Positions 27,089-36,665 of a stretch of DNA of 64,000 bases are shown here, in pieces. Within the stretch, counting starts at the first letter, position 1, and every line of letters begins with the position of its first letter. The position numbers and the translations under genes are program-made. The notes below the pieces were generated by a model. It was not told the origin of the DNA and searched no databases. It was given only the letters and a program-made list of their open reading frames with translations. Source of the DNA: Acinetobacter sp. XH1741 (lineage in GTDB: Bacteria; Pseudomonadota; Gammaproteobacteria; Pseudomonadales; Moraxellaceae); assembly GCF_041021895.1 (NCBI RefSeq), contig NZ_CP157428.1, positions 2,046,001 to 2,110,000 of the forward strand, read 5' to 3'.

Positions 27089-28762
27089 TTAAAAGTGATT
27101 GGCATCAGCCATATTCCACATACGATAATAGAAATTATCATCATCACTATTAAGCTCGGATTGTAAAAGTTCGCCTTCTTTTAAGAAAAAATGCAATTGA
27201 GCATAGTTCTTAATTTCACGGTCATTTACTCGTTGAGCCAAATGGTGGGCTTTAATATCTGAAGGGTGGCGTAAACCTGCTGCAGCTATCATTTCTGATA
27301 AAGCATGTAACGTATTTTTATGGAAGTTAAATACACGTTCTGATTTGGTCGGTACATCAATCGCTTTTTGACGGTCTTTATCTTGGGTTGCTACACCTAC
27401 AGGACATTGGTTGGTATGACAACTTTGAGCCTGAATACATCCAACTGCAAACATAAAACCACGTGCCGAGTTAACCCAGTCTGCACCTAATGCAAACGTG
27501 CTAGCAATATCAAATGCACTAATGATTTTACCGCTCGCACCAATCTTAATTTGATCTCTTAAACCCGCACCCACAAGAGTATTGTGAACAAAACGTAGGC
27601 CTTCACGTAATGGTGTGCCAATATAGTCACTAAATTCGATTGGTGCTGCGCCAGTACCACCTTCAGAACCATCGACAACAATAAAGTCTGGCACAATTTT
27701 TGTTTCAAGCATTGCCTTTACAATGCTCATAAACTGCCAAGGTTGGCCAATACACAACTTAAAACCAACAGGTTTACCACCAGATAATGTGCGTAACTTT
27801 TGTAAAAAGTGCATCATTTCAATTGGGGTTGAAAAACTTGAATGTTTTGCAGGAGAAATACAGTCGTGGTCACGCGAAACACCACGAATTTCGGCAATTT
27901 CAGCAGTAATTTTATGTTTAGGTAAAATACCACCATGGCCCGGTTTAGCTCCTTGCGAAAGCTTAAGCTCAATCATCTTGATTTGTGGTAATTGAGATTG
28001 CTTAGCAAATTTTTGCTCGTCAAATTTTCCATCTAAGGTTCGGCAGCCGAAATAGCCACTGGCAATTTGCCAAACAATATCACCGCCATTTTCTAAATGA
28101 TAAGGGCTTAAACTCCCTTCACCCGTATCGTGATAGAACCCGCCTAATTGTGCTCCTTTGTTTAAAGCGCGTATTGCATTGGCACTTAAACTACCAAAGC
28201 TCATAGCAGAAATATTCATAATAGATGCGCTATAGGGCTGAAGACATTGAGCATTACCAATTTGAATACGGAAACTCTTAGGATCTGCTGGTGGGCATGG
28301 ACTGATAGAGTGAACAATAAAACGATAATCTTCTTGATATACATCAATGATTGACCCAAAAGGCTTATCGGCGTTTTCATTTTTAGCGCGTTGATAAACC
28401 AAACTTCTTTGCATACGCGAGAAAGGTAGGGCATCTTGATCTGCTTCAATAAAGTATTGGCGAATTTCAGGGCGTATATCTTCAAATAAAAAACGGAAAT
28501 GTCCCATAATTGGGTAATTTCTTAAGATAGAGTGTTTATTTTGCAAGACATCATATAAGCCCAGTAAACTCAAAGCACTAGTGACAACCCATAAACCGTT
28601 AAGTAGCGTATCTGAAATGAAATAATAGATACTATGCGGAGTATAGACGGTTCTAAACCATGTAATACTGAGTGCAGTAAAAATACATAAGAACCAGAGA
28701 GAATGGCGTGAAAAGAATGTATTGAGAAATTTATGTCGAATAATTTGTGCTGGACTCGCCAT
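27089..28762 (-). CDS. FMN-binding glutamate synthase-family protein, membrane-anchored
   Basis: 557 residues from ATG 28762 (MASPAQIIRHKF); the frame opens 17 codons earlier at TTG. Two N-terminal TM segments (about 18-65) precede a GltS-type FMN barrel: ISAMSFGSLSANAIRALNKGA, GEGSLSPYHLENGGDIVWQI, KLSQGAKPGHGGILP, DGSEGGTGAAP and the 3Fe-4S-type cysteines CIQAQSCHTNQCPVG. The amidotransferase domain of real GOGAT is absent, so it is not a complete glutamate synthase. Stand-alone members of this family have unclear substrates. Monocistronic. Confidence 0.85.
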   Translation of the reverse strand: MASPAQIIRHKFLNTFFSRHSLWFLCIFTALSITWFRTVYTPHSIYYFISDTLLNGLWVVTSALSLLGLYDVLQNKHSILRNYPIMGHFRFLFEDIRPEIRQYFIEADQDALPFSRMQRSLVYQRAKNENADKPFGSIIDVYQEDYRFIVHSISPCPPADPKSFRIQIGNAQCLQPYSASIMNISAMSFGSLSANAIRALNKGAQLGGFYHDTGEGSLSPYHLENGGDIVWQIASGYFGCRTLDGKFDEQKFAKQSQLPQIKMIELKLSQGAKPGHGGILPKHKITAEIAEIRGVSRDHDCISPAKHSSFSTPIEMMHFLQKLRTLSGGKPVGFKLCIGQPWQFMSIVKAMLETKIVPDFIVVDGSEGGTGAAPIEFSDYIGTPLREGLRFVHNTLVGAGLRDQIKIGASGKIISAFDIASTFALGADWVNSARGFMFAVGCIQAQSCHTNQCPVGVATQDKDRQKAIDVPTKSERVFNFHKNTLHALSEMIAAAGLRHPSDIKAHHLAQRVNDREIKNYAQLHFFLKEGELLQSELNSDDDNFYYRMWNMADANHF

Positions 28763-29250
28763 ATGTGAACAAATTCCTAATGTTTTACTGGCACATACAT
28801 TGCCAAGAAGCAACTAAAACTACAAGTATGGAATTGTTAGTTATACAAACAACGGGGTAAATCAGTTAACATTTCTATTTTAAAGTGAACTTTATAAATT
28901 TTTTATAATTTGGCACTTAATAGGATTTTATTTAAATATAATCATTCAAGTTTAAGATATTTTAAATAAGTTTAAAATTTTAACTTAAGCACTTAAAGCT
29001 ATATATAATAAGTTTAAATTATTTTAATAATATAAAATTTATACTTATTATATATATTAAATTTTATGATTTTACTTAAATCCAGTTTTTTTGATTGTAT
29101 ATAGTTTAGTCAAAGAGTGAATTTTTAAATTAATAGTTTCGTGTTTTTTTAATTTTTTTGATAGTATTTGTCAATTGAGAGAGTGTTTTCAATAGATTTT
29201 ATTAGAACTATATAGCTATAGCATTTTAAAAAATTAAGTAAGGATCTGAA
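28763..29250. other. Very AT-rich intergenic region
   Basis: About 490 bases of highly AT-rich divergent spacer with overlapping A/T dyads (28950-29080) typical of H-NS-type silencer or curved DNA. No ORF supported. Confidence 0.5.
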
Positions 29251-29682
29251 ATGAGCTGGAAATTATTAACATTTTCTGTTTTTTTTACTGATATTTTTTT
29301 ATTAGTTTTAATGTTTTATCTTGGTTATGACTTCGAAACTTTTAAAAAAGTAGCTTTATTCGAATCCTTACTGGTCGCCGTGGCTATAATTTTTGATGCA
29401 TTAGAGAAAAAAAAGAAACCTATTTTTCCTGGTAGTATCGTCTATCCATTATTAGGACTTTTATTCATTTTAGGGTTTACACCTATCCTTGATTTTTTTG
29501 CAGAGCGACCTAAAGGCTTCCATAGTTGGGATATAAAAAATATCTTGATGATGAGTGCGAATAGTGAAAATTATCAATTTAATAAGCTTGCTTGGTATGG
29601 TAAAGCATACGTGCAACTAGGCTTTGCCATGGTTGGTGGAATATTAGGTTTCATATTTCATTTGGTATTTAGAAATAGTTAA
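29251..29682 (+). CDS. Small inner-membrane protein of unknown function
   Basis: 143 residues with four hydrophobic segments (about 5-25, 32-48, 60-80, 115-138) and a Lys cluster (EKKKKP) between the second and third. AAGGATC precedes the ATG. No family recognised. It is flanked on both sides by about 500 bases of AT-rich DNA, suggesting an acquired or silenced islet. Confidence 0.6.
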   Translation: MSWKLLTFSVFFTDIFLLVLMFYLGYDFETFKKVALFESLLVAVAIIFDALEKKKKPIFPGSIVYPLLGLLFILGFTPILDFFAERPKGFHSWDIKNILMMSANSENYQFNKLAWYGKAYVQLGFAMVGGILGFIFHLVFRNS

Positions 29683-30211
29683 GTAAAAAAGTCGACCTGT
29701 TGCCATTCAATTTTTTACAACCTTTAAGTTAAGAAAAACTGTCAAAACCCACATCAACTACTTAGAATTCTTATTCATAGAATCCTTCTTTCTTATTCAT
29801 TTGAAATATATAGATTAAACAATAGCTTACTTTTTAGTCTATGATTATCAAGATAAATTTAAATAAATTATAAAATATAAAAAATGATGGTAAAATTTAA
29901 CTAATGAAAATATATTATTTTTTTATAAAAACTAAAATAAAGTGCGGAAAAATACTGGAAAATGATAGAAAAAGTGGTATAGACCATATAAAACCTAATA
30001 ATTGAGAAATCCATCTATGTGTGAATTGTTAATAGATATTTAAAATGAAACTAATGTAAGTGTTTTTGTTGTTTTTTTGTATTATTCGCGACCAGTAGAG
30101 TAAAAAAATGACGCTTTGAAAAAACAGTCAAAAAAGCTAGTGATTGGATTGGGGAAGGCTAGTTTTTACATCTATTAATTTTATTGGCGTAATGTAAAAA
30201 AGGTTTCCATC
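29683..30211. other. AT-rich upstream region of the pilus operon
   Basis: About 530 bases with no supported gene. It must hold the pilus promoter; a direct repeat of GCTAGT occurs at about 30137 and 30158. No recognisable activator site. Confidence 0.5.
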
Positions 30212-30742
30212 ATGAAAAAATCTCTCATTGGTTTGTCAGCGATTGCTATGGGTTTAATGTCTTTCAATGCCGCAAATGCTGCAACGGCTACTGGTACATT
30301 GACTGTTAAAGCTACAATTACAAATAGTTGTGTTCTAAATACCTCAGCTACAGGTACAACTGCTAATGCAGTTTTAGATTTTGGTACTTTAAGTTCTCTT
30401 GCAAGCAATGTAGATGCTGATACGACTACTACAGGCGGTACTGCAATTAAGGTTCTATGTAACAACACTGTGCCATGGACTTTAGCTTTTGATGCGGGCA
30501 AAAATGCTCAAACAACCCAGCGTCGTATGATTGGTGGTGCAACAAGCAACGAATATATCCCTTATAACCTTTTCTCTGATACTAACCGTGCAACAGCAAT
30601 TGGTATTGCAACGAGTGCGTATAGCGGTACAGGTACTGGTGCAGTACAAACAGTGAACGTGTATGGCCGTATTCCTGCTGGTTCAGTGTTGCCAAGTGCT
30701 GGTGGCTACGTTGATACAGTGACTGTGACTGTAACTTACTAA
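30212..30742 (+). CDS. Csu-like major pilin (spore coat U domain)
   Basis: 176 residues. Signal peptide to about residue 23 (MKKSLIGLSAIAMGLMSFNAANA). The mature part is an SCPU domain with a disulfide pair (NSCVLN, VLCNN), the EYIPYNLFSD and NVYGRIPAG blocks, and a C-terminal beta-strand VDTVTVTVTY. This is the archaic chaperone-usher pilin type of CsuA/B. First gene of pilin-chaperone-usher-adhesin; a hairpin at 30771 separates it from the chaperone, as expected for an over-produced subunit. Confidence 0.92.
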   Translation: MKKSLIGLSAIAMGLMSFNAANAATATGTLTVKATITNSCVLNTSATGTTANAVLDFGTLSSLASNVDADTTTTGGTAIKVLCNNTVPWTLAFDAGKNAQTTQRRMIGGATSNEYIPYNLFSDTNRATAIGIATSAYSGTGTGAVQTVNVYGRIPAGSVLPSAGGYVDTVTVTVTY

Positions 30743-30770
30743 TTTTAATTAAGTTCGATTCACTGTTGTC

Positions 30771-30796
30771 GCTAGCTCTTATTTGAAAGAGCTAGC
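30771..30796 (+). terminator. Intra-operon hairpin after the pilin gene
   Basis: GCTAGCTCTT - ATTTGA - AAGAGCTAGC, a 10-bp perfect stem followed by TTAATTT. Likely a leaky terminator or RNase barrier that raises pilin over chaperone and usher. Confidence 0.75.
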
Positions 30797-30827
30797 TTAA
30801 TTTGAGAAAAGTAATGCTGGGCAAATC

Positions 30828-31535
30828 ATGAGAAAAAATATCTTTGTTGTTACAAGTTTATTGTTATTTTTGCCTAGTATGCTAAATGCTGCCTCAATAC
30901 GACTTTCGCCTGTAAATGTTGAAATATTGAGTGATCAGACAGCATCCTCAATCAGTTTATATAATCAGTCAAATGACAGTGCTGATTTACAGGTACGTAT
31001 ATTTGAATGGACTCAAAATGCTGGACAAGATCAATTAATACCTACAGATGACATAGCCATTAGCCCACCTTTTTTAAAATTACAACCTAATGATTCCTAC
31101 AACTTAAGAGTAGTTCGAATTAAGCCAGAAGCTATTTCCGGTGAAAAAACCTATCGTATTATTATTGATGAATTACCAAAGCCTATTGATAGTCGTAAAG
31201 CTTCTCAAGGCGTAAATGTATTACTTCGTTCGTCATTGCCTGTATTTGTGGTCAATAAAGATGCAATCACCAAATTAAATTGGTCAATACAACACGAGCA
31301 AGATAATGCTTACCTTACGGTGACCAACGTTGGTAATCGCCATGCACTTTTAAATAATTTAATACTTGTCGATATAACTGCAAATAAAAGTTATCCGATT
31401 AAAGTAAATACAGTAAATGGTTATATTCTTTCTGGAAAATCAAGAAACTTTAATATTAGCCCAGATTTTAAATTTCAAGCGAATCATAAATATAATATTT
31501 CTTTGAATATTAACGGTAAGCAAGCATCTCTTTAA
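30828..31535 (+). CDS. Periplasmic pilus chaperone (archaic type)
   Basis: 235 residues. Signal MRKNIFVVTSLLLFLPSMLNA. Two Ig-like domains; the G1/F1 region (NDSYNLRVVRIKP) and YRIIIDELPKP are typical PapD-superfamily signatures in the CsuC subclass. It donates a strand to SCPU pilins in the periplasm. Separated from the usher by 10 bases. Confidence 0.9.
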   Translation: MRKNIFVVTSLLLFLPSMLNAASIRLSPVNVEILSDQTASSISLYNQSNDSADLQVRIFEWTQNAGQDQLIPTDDIAISPPFLKLQPNDSYNLRVVRIKPEAISGEKTYRIIIDELPKPIDSRKASQGVNVLLRSSLPVFVVNKDAITKLNWSIQHEQDNAYLTVTNVGNRHALLNNLILVDITANKSYPIKVNTVNGYILSGKSRNFNISPDFKFQANHKYNISLNINGKQASL

Positions 31536-31545
31536 AGAGGCACAT

Positions 31546-33984
31546 ATGAAATATCTCGTAAGTGCTTTATGTGTTATGTACTTGCCGGTTCATGCTTTTG
31601 CTGAATCATTGCAAGATAGTGCTAATGCCGCTTTACCCAACATTCCGGAAGTTGCAAATTCTTCTTATCAGGGCTTTAGTTCTGATAAAGGATACGTACA
31701 GTTATTTTTAAATATTTCTGTTAACTCTAATACTTCTACGGATTTAATATCGGTACACCAAAATCAAGATAAAAAGTTATATATCCGCGCCCGTGACTTG
31801 AAAACTCTAAGAGTAAAAGTGGATGAGCATATCCCTGATAGCCAGTGGGTATGTCTTAATGAGCTCAAAGGAATTCAGCTTAAGTATCTGGAAAATGAGC
31901 AATCTTTAAACTTACAAGTTCCGTCAAACATGTTAACGGACTATTCAGTTGACTTAACTGGTCAACCGACTACAAACACTAATTTAGTAAAAATGAAACC
32001 CTTGAATGCGGCAATTCTGAATTACAGTCTCTACCATACCATCACCAATGATGAGCGTGTTTTTTCAGGTTCGGCAGAAGGGATTTTTAACAGTGCACTC
32101 GGTAATTTTTCATCGGGTGTTTTATACAACGGTAGTAATGAAAATAGTTATAGCCATGAAAAGTGGGTTCGCTTAGAAAGTAAATGGCAATATGTAGACC
32201 CTGAAAAAGTCAGGATATACACTCTAGGTGACTTTGTTTCCAATAGCTCTGACTGGGGCAATAGTGTACGTCTGGCTGGTTTTCAGTGGTCAAGTGCATA
32301 TACCCAGCGTGGGGATATTGTGACTTCGGCACTGCCACAGTTTTCAGGTTCGGCAGCACTGCCTTCAACACTCGATTTATACGTTAACCAGCAAAAGATT
32401 TATTCGGGACTGGTGCCATCTGGTCCATTTGACATTAAACAGCTCCCGTTTATTTCAGGGAATGAAGTCACGCTTGTGACGACCGATGCCACAGGTCAGC
32501 AAAGTATTACCAAAAAGCCTTACTATTTCTCATCGAAGATTTTGGCAAAAGGCATAAATGAGTTTTCAGTAGATATTGGGATTCCACGTTATAACTACGG
32601 GCTGTACTCAAACGATTATGATGATGCCACTTTTGCATCGGGTGCGATTCGATATGGTTATAGCAACTCATTCACCTTAAGCGGTGGTGCAGAGGCTTCA
32701 ACAGATGGATTGACTAACCTCGGAACAGGTTTTGCCAAGAATGTTTTTGGTGTGGGGGTTATCAATGCCGACATTGCAGCAAGCCAGTATAAAAATGAAA
32801 ACGGCTATTCGGCTCTGGTGGGTTTAGAAGGGCGTATTAGCAAGAATATTTCGTTTAATACCAGTTACCGCAGAGTATTTGATAACTACTTTGACCTAGC
32901 TCGAGTGTCACAAGTCAGATACTTAAAAGATAATCAGATTACTTCTGAGCCACAAAACTATCTGAGCTACAGTGCACTGGCAGATGAAATATTTAGGGCA
33001 GGGATAAACTATAACTTTTACACTGGATATGGCGTTTATGTCGGTTATAACCAGATTAAATATAGTGATAACTCCTATAAGTTACTTTCTGCCAACTTAA
33101 GCGGAAGTTTAAACAAGAACTGGGGTTTTTATACATCTGCTTATAAAGATTATGAAAACCATAAGGACTATGGCATTTACTTTGCGCTGCGTTATACGCC
33201 ATCTACCAGAATTAATGCGATTAGTAGTTTTTCTAATGACGGCGGTAAAACAACCTATAGACAAGAAATAAATGGATTTAGCGATCCACAAATTGGTTCA
33301 TTCGGATGGGGGGGCTATGTTGAGCGGGATCAAGATAAAAATGCTAACAATGCATCGATCTATGGTTCTTACCGCGCACGGGCTGCCTACTTAACTGGCC
33401 GATATAACCGAATTGGAGATAACGATCAGGTTGCACTTTCGGCGACTGGGTCATTGGTTGCGGCAGCAGGGCGGATTTTTGCGGCCAATGAAATAGGTGA
33501 TGGTTATGCTGTTGTTACCAATGCCGGTCCACAAAGCCAGATTATCAATGGTGGGGTAAATTTAGGAGAGACTGATAAATCTGGCAGATTCTTAATTGCG
33601 AACTTAAGACCGTACCAGTCTCATCACATTTATCTAGATCCATCTTATTTACCTTTAAATTGGGATGTTACATCTACAAACCGGACAGTACTCGTCGGTT
33701 ATCGCCAAGGGACAGTAGTTGACTTTGGGGCACATCAGGTCATTTCAGGTTTAGTGAGAGTCGTTGATAAAAAAAACTCACCCTTGTTGCCTGGGTATAG
33801 CGTTCGAATTAATGGGCAGCAAGATGCTGTAGTGGGCTACGATGGCGAAGTATTTATTCCAAACCTATTACAACAAAACAAACTTGAAGTAGATCTTCTA
33901 GATCATGGCACCTGTCAAATTAATTTCACTTATGAAAGTAAGCAATACAGTGCTAAAAAATTGGGGCCTTATGTATGTCAATAA
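31546..33984 (+). CDS. Outer-membrane usher (archaic type)
   Basis: 812 residues. Signal peptide to about residue 19. N-terminal domain, 24-strand beta-barrel with plug (SALPQFSGSAALPSTLDLYVNQQKIYSG is the conserved usher signature), and C-terminal domains with a Cys pair (GTCQINF ... YVCQ). It secretes and assembles SCPU pilins. The middle (about 32,000-33,600) looks more GC-rich than the pilin and flanks, suggesting mosaic origin. Confidence 0.92.
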   Translation: MKYLVSALCVMYLPVHAFAESLQDSANAALPNIPEVANSSYQGFSSDKGYVQLFLNISVNSNTSTDLISVHQNQDKKLYIRARDLKTLRVKVDEHIPDSQWVCLNELKGIQLKYLENEQSLNLQVPSNMLTDYSVDLTGQPTTNTNLVKMKPLNAAILNYSLYHTITNDERVFSGSAEGIFNSALGNFSSGVLYNGSNENSYSHEKWVRLESKWQYVDPEKVRIYTLGDFVSNSSDWGNSVRLAGFQWSSAYTQRGDIVTSALPQFSGSAALPSTLDLYVNQQKIYSGLVPSGPFDIKQLPFISGNEVTLVTTDATGQQSITKKPYYFSSKILAKGINEFSVDIGIPRYNYGLYSNDYDDATFASGAIRYGYSNSFTLSGGAEASTDGLTNLGTGFAKNVFGVGVINADIAASQYKNENGYSALVGLEGRISKNISFNTSYRRVFDNYFDLARVSQVRYLKDNQITSEPQNYLSYSALADEIFRAGINYNFYTGYGVYVGYNQIKYSDNSYKLLSANLSGSLNKNWGFYTSAYKDYENHKDYGIYFALRYTPSTRINAISSFSNDGGKTTYRQEINGFSDPQIGSFGWGGYVERDQDKNANNASIYGSYRARAAYLTGRYNRIGDNDQVALSATGSLVAAAGRIFAANEIGDGYAVVTNAGPQSQIINGGVNLGETDKSGRFLIANLRPYQSHHIYLDPSYLPLNWDVTSTNRTVLVGYRQGTVVDFGAHQVISGLVRVVDKKNSPLLPGYSVRINGQQDAVVGYDGEVFIPNLLQQNKLEVDLLDHGTCQINFTYESKQYSAKKLGPYVCQ

Positions 33985-35003
33985 GTGTAGTAAGTCATAG
34001 TTCTTGGTTGGTAGCTCAAAAGTTTTCATCAACAATAAAGTATGTGTTAGCTGCGTTATTGTTATTTGTACTTTATGCATTTTTTAGTTCAGCACATGCT
34101 GCTTGTACGGTAACTGGAACTACAAATAGTACTTATACTTATACGGCAGCAAATATTAATAGTGATGCAACTATTAATTTTTCAGGAACGATTAGCTGTA
34201 TTGGTGGGAAAACTACTCCAGAAATATCACCCTATATGTGTATGAAGACGGTATTTACAGGGGCAACTACTGCGAATAGCAGTGTGACCTTACCTTATAC
34301 GGTTACGGCAACTGTAGGTGGAGCTGGTTCTTCTACCACAAATCAAACGTCAAATGTCTGGTATGGCCCAGTCAAGACGATCGCTACAAATAATATTATT
34401 AGCTACTCTGTAAATGTAAAAGTACCAGCGCGAACGGGAACGTTAGTTGCCTATCCTAAAGGAACGTATATAGGTACAGTTCAGCTTTATTGGGATATGC
34501 AGGCGAGTTCAAGTACCGTATGTGAAGGTGATAGTGGTGGTGGCTGGGACTCAGGCAATACGACTATTACTGCTAACTATGTTGTGCCAAGTTTCTGTCA
34601 GCTAGATTCCACATCAAATGTTGATTTTGGCAACATTAATGATATTGGTACAACCAGTCGTGACTACACCGCTCAAGGTGCGATTAATACAACCTGTAAT
34701 AATGGAACGCCTTATAGTATTTACTTGGGGGATGGTAATAACCGTATAAGTGGTGGATTTAGGCGTATGACCAATGGGAGTAGCCAATACATTCCTTATC
34801 AGTTATACAAAGATGCTGCTTATAGTTCGGTGTGGGATGCTACAGGTGGTGTAACAACAGTCGGCGGTTCTGGAGGAGTATCAAAGACAGGCTCTGGTAC
34901 TGCTCAAAGTTCAAATGTATATGGAAAGATTCCACAAGGCACCGCTATTTCAAATACTCCTGGTAATTATTCAGATAGCATTGTAGTTACGGTGACTTAC
35001 TAA
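33975..35003 (+). CDS. Two-domain tip adhesin (SCPU)
   Basis: 342 residues; the ATG overlaps the usher stop by 10 bases. A long hydrophobic leader (about 22-43, VLAALLLFVLYAFFSSAHA) has an unusual extension of about 20 residues in front. The N-terminal receptor domain (about 44-200) and C-terminal SCPU domain (about 205-342, ANYVVPSFCQLDSTSNVDFG ... SIVVTVTY) match the CsuE layout of a tip subunit. It should mediate surface adhesion. Confidence 0.88.
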   Translation: MSISVVSHSSWLVAQKFSSTIKYVLAALLLFVLYAFFSSAHAACTVTGTTNSTYTYTAANINSDATINFSGTISCIGGKTTPEISPYMCMKTVFTGATTANSSVTLPYTVTATVGGAGSSTTNQTSNVWYGPVKTIATNNIISYSVNVKVPARTGTLVAYPKGTYIGTVQLYWDMQASSSTVCEGDSGGGWDSGNTTITANYVVPSFCQLDSTSNVDFGNINDIGTTSRDYTAQGAINTTCNNGTPYSIYLGDGNNRISGGFRRMTNGSSQYIPYQLYKDAAYSSVWDATGGVTTVGGSGGVSKTGSGTAQSSNVYGKIPQGTAISNTPGNYSDSIVVTVTY

Positions 35004-35007
35004 GCAT

Positions 35008-35056
35008 CTTGCCAACTCAACATTTACTCAAAGTGAGAAGATGATGAGTTGGCAAG
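35008..35056. terminator. Hairpin ending the pilus operon
   Basis: 12-bp perfect arms CTTGCCAACTCA (35008-35019) and TGAGTTGGCAAG (35045-35056), with CTCAAAGTGAG in the loop region; located between convergent genes. Confidence 0.75.
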
Positions 35057-35067
35057 TATCATGAGTT

Positions 35068-36420
35068 TTATTTGGTTGGTATGGAGCTTTGTTTCCGTAT
35101 TAGCAATATAAATAGCGTGATCAATAAGCTAAATCCGAAAATAGGCAAACTAAGCCCTAAAATAATAAGTGTAAATGCAGTGAATATTTTTTGATGATTG
35201 CTTGCGCGCTTCCATACCAATACAGTTTGGCTAACAAAATGGCTAGTCGTGAGTTTTAAATTAGATGTTTTAAACCAAGCTTTATATGCATAAATAATCA
35301 TGATGCATAGCCCGAATGCATATAAGGCGAGTATGAGTTGATTGACCCAACCGAATAAGACTCCGATATGTGCATCGACTCCCCAGCGTGTAAGTTTTGC
35401 AAATAACGAATAATCTTTAAAAGCCAGTTTATCTATGACTTTATGTTGATGTGTATCAATAGCTACACTATCTGCTTGTGTTGGCCATCTGCGCTGTAAT
35501 TCAGTAACCGTCCAAGCTTGGTTTATATCAACGGGCGGTTTGATTTGTATTTGTGCTGAATGAATTCCATTTGCTCTAGCAATTGCTAATGCAGAGTCGA
35601 ATTCAGTTGGCATGATTTCTAACTTCGAAGTTTCCATGATCATTTCATGATGTTCTTTATGCTCATCACGAGACATTTTTGATAATGGGGCATTATTTAA
35701 AGTTGTGGCTAATGTTGGCGTTTGCCAATCTAACCATTGACGAGCAATACGAATATTATCACCAGCCCATTGGGACCATGTAAGACCAGTAATCGCAATG
35801 AACAATAAAAGTGGTAATAAGGTCAAGCCAATAGAACTATGCCACTTTAATAAAAGATTTTTAGATGTTTGTCTAATTTTAAGGTTTTGCCGACGTTTCC
35901 ACCAACTGTATAGCCCAGTTAGGGTTAAAATGCCGAGCCAGCTTGCAGCAAGTTCACTATAAAAACGTCCCCATTTCCCTAGTAATAAATTACTATGTAA
36001 CTGGTCTAGAAATGTACGAAATGGTAATACACCACTGGTTCCATAGACAGCAAGTTGACCTTTTATAGAAAGCGTATATGGGTCAACAAAAATAGCTTCA
36101 TTGTTTAAATGATGAGTTTGATCGGAAAAAATCACGCGTGTTGTTTGTGTGGAACTTGGTGCTGGCCTAACTTCTGTAATTTGTGCAGAAGTAGGTATAA
36201 CTTGTTTTGCTGCCTCAATTTGTTCGCTTAGAGGGTGAGTGTCTTTATTTAAAGGCTGAACATACAAAGCATCTTTATAGATAAATTGTTCGATCTGTGG
36301 AGTAACTGCATAGAGTAAGCCCGTAAATGCCGCAATAAATATGAATGGGGCAATAAAAATACCTGCATAAATATGTGTAAGACGGAAGAGGCTACGCCAA
36401 AAGCTAGAGGGATGAGACAT
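35068..36420 (-). CDS. PepSY-associated TM protein (putative ferric-siderophore reductase)
   Basis: 450 residues with four or five TM helices. RLTHIYAGIFIAPFIFIAAFTGLLYAV is the hallmark first helix, with WHSSIGLTLLPLLLFIAITGLTW and ALYAFGLCIMIIYAY further on. Periplasmic PepSY repeats lie between. Such proteins bind haem through helix histidines and are often near TonB siderophore receptors, but none is adjacent here. Reductase role is a family inference. Confidence 0.8.
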   Translation of the reverse strand: MSHPSSFWRSLFRLTHIYAGIFIAPFIFIAAFTGLLYAVTPQIEQFIYKDALYVQPLNKDTHPLSEQIEAAKQVIPTSAQITEVRPAPSSTQTTRVIFSDQTHHLNNEAIFVDPYTLSIKGQLAVYGTSGVLPFRTFLDQLHSNLLLGKWGRFYSELAASWLGILTLTGLYSWWKRRQNLKIRQTSKNLLLKWHSSIGLTLLPLLLFIAITGLTWSQWAGDNIRIARQWLDWQTPTLATTLNNAPLSKMSRDEHKEHHEMIMETSKLEIMPTEFDSALAIARANGIHSAQIQIKPPVDINQAWTVTELQRRWPTQADSVAIDTHQHKVIDKLAFKDYSLFAKLTRWGVDAHIGVLFGWVNQLILALYAFGLCIMIIYAYKAWFKTSNLKLTTSHFVSQTVLVWKRASNHQKIFTAFTLIILGLSLPIFGFSLLITLFILLIRKQSSIPTK

Positions 36421-36665
36421 TTTAAAAACAGATATCGAACAAACTTTGGCGTGAAGTATATCTACTTTATTTAGAAATTTTAAAATAATTAAAGCATGAG
36501 ATTGTTGGGTATATGCTTAAGTGTTTATAAAAATTATCTTTATGGGAGAGGACAACTAAGCAATCTTGATCAAGCGATTAGTGGAAATAATCTATGAGTT
36601 ATTAAACTTCTACTAAATGAATAGTTTATAATTAAGCTTTATATAATTAAACAATTTGTATAGTT

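Noticed and set aside
27089..28762. True glutamate synthase large subunit
   Set aside because: Too short, and the N-terminal glutaminase domain is absent.
29904..30005. 33-codon frame upstream of the pilus operon
   Set aside because: Short, Lys/Ile-rich in AT-rich DNA, no ribosome site; expected by chance.
28763..30211. Genomic island or mobile element around the small membrane protein and pilus
   Set aside because: AT-rich flanks are suggestive, but there is no integrase, transposase, tRNA gene or direct-repeat boundary.
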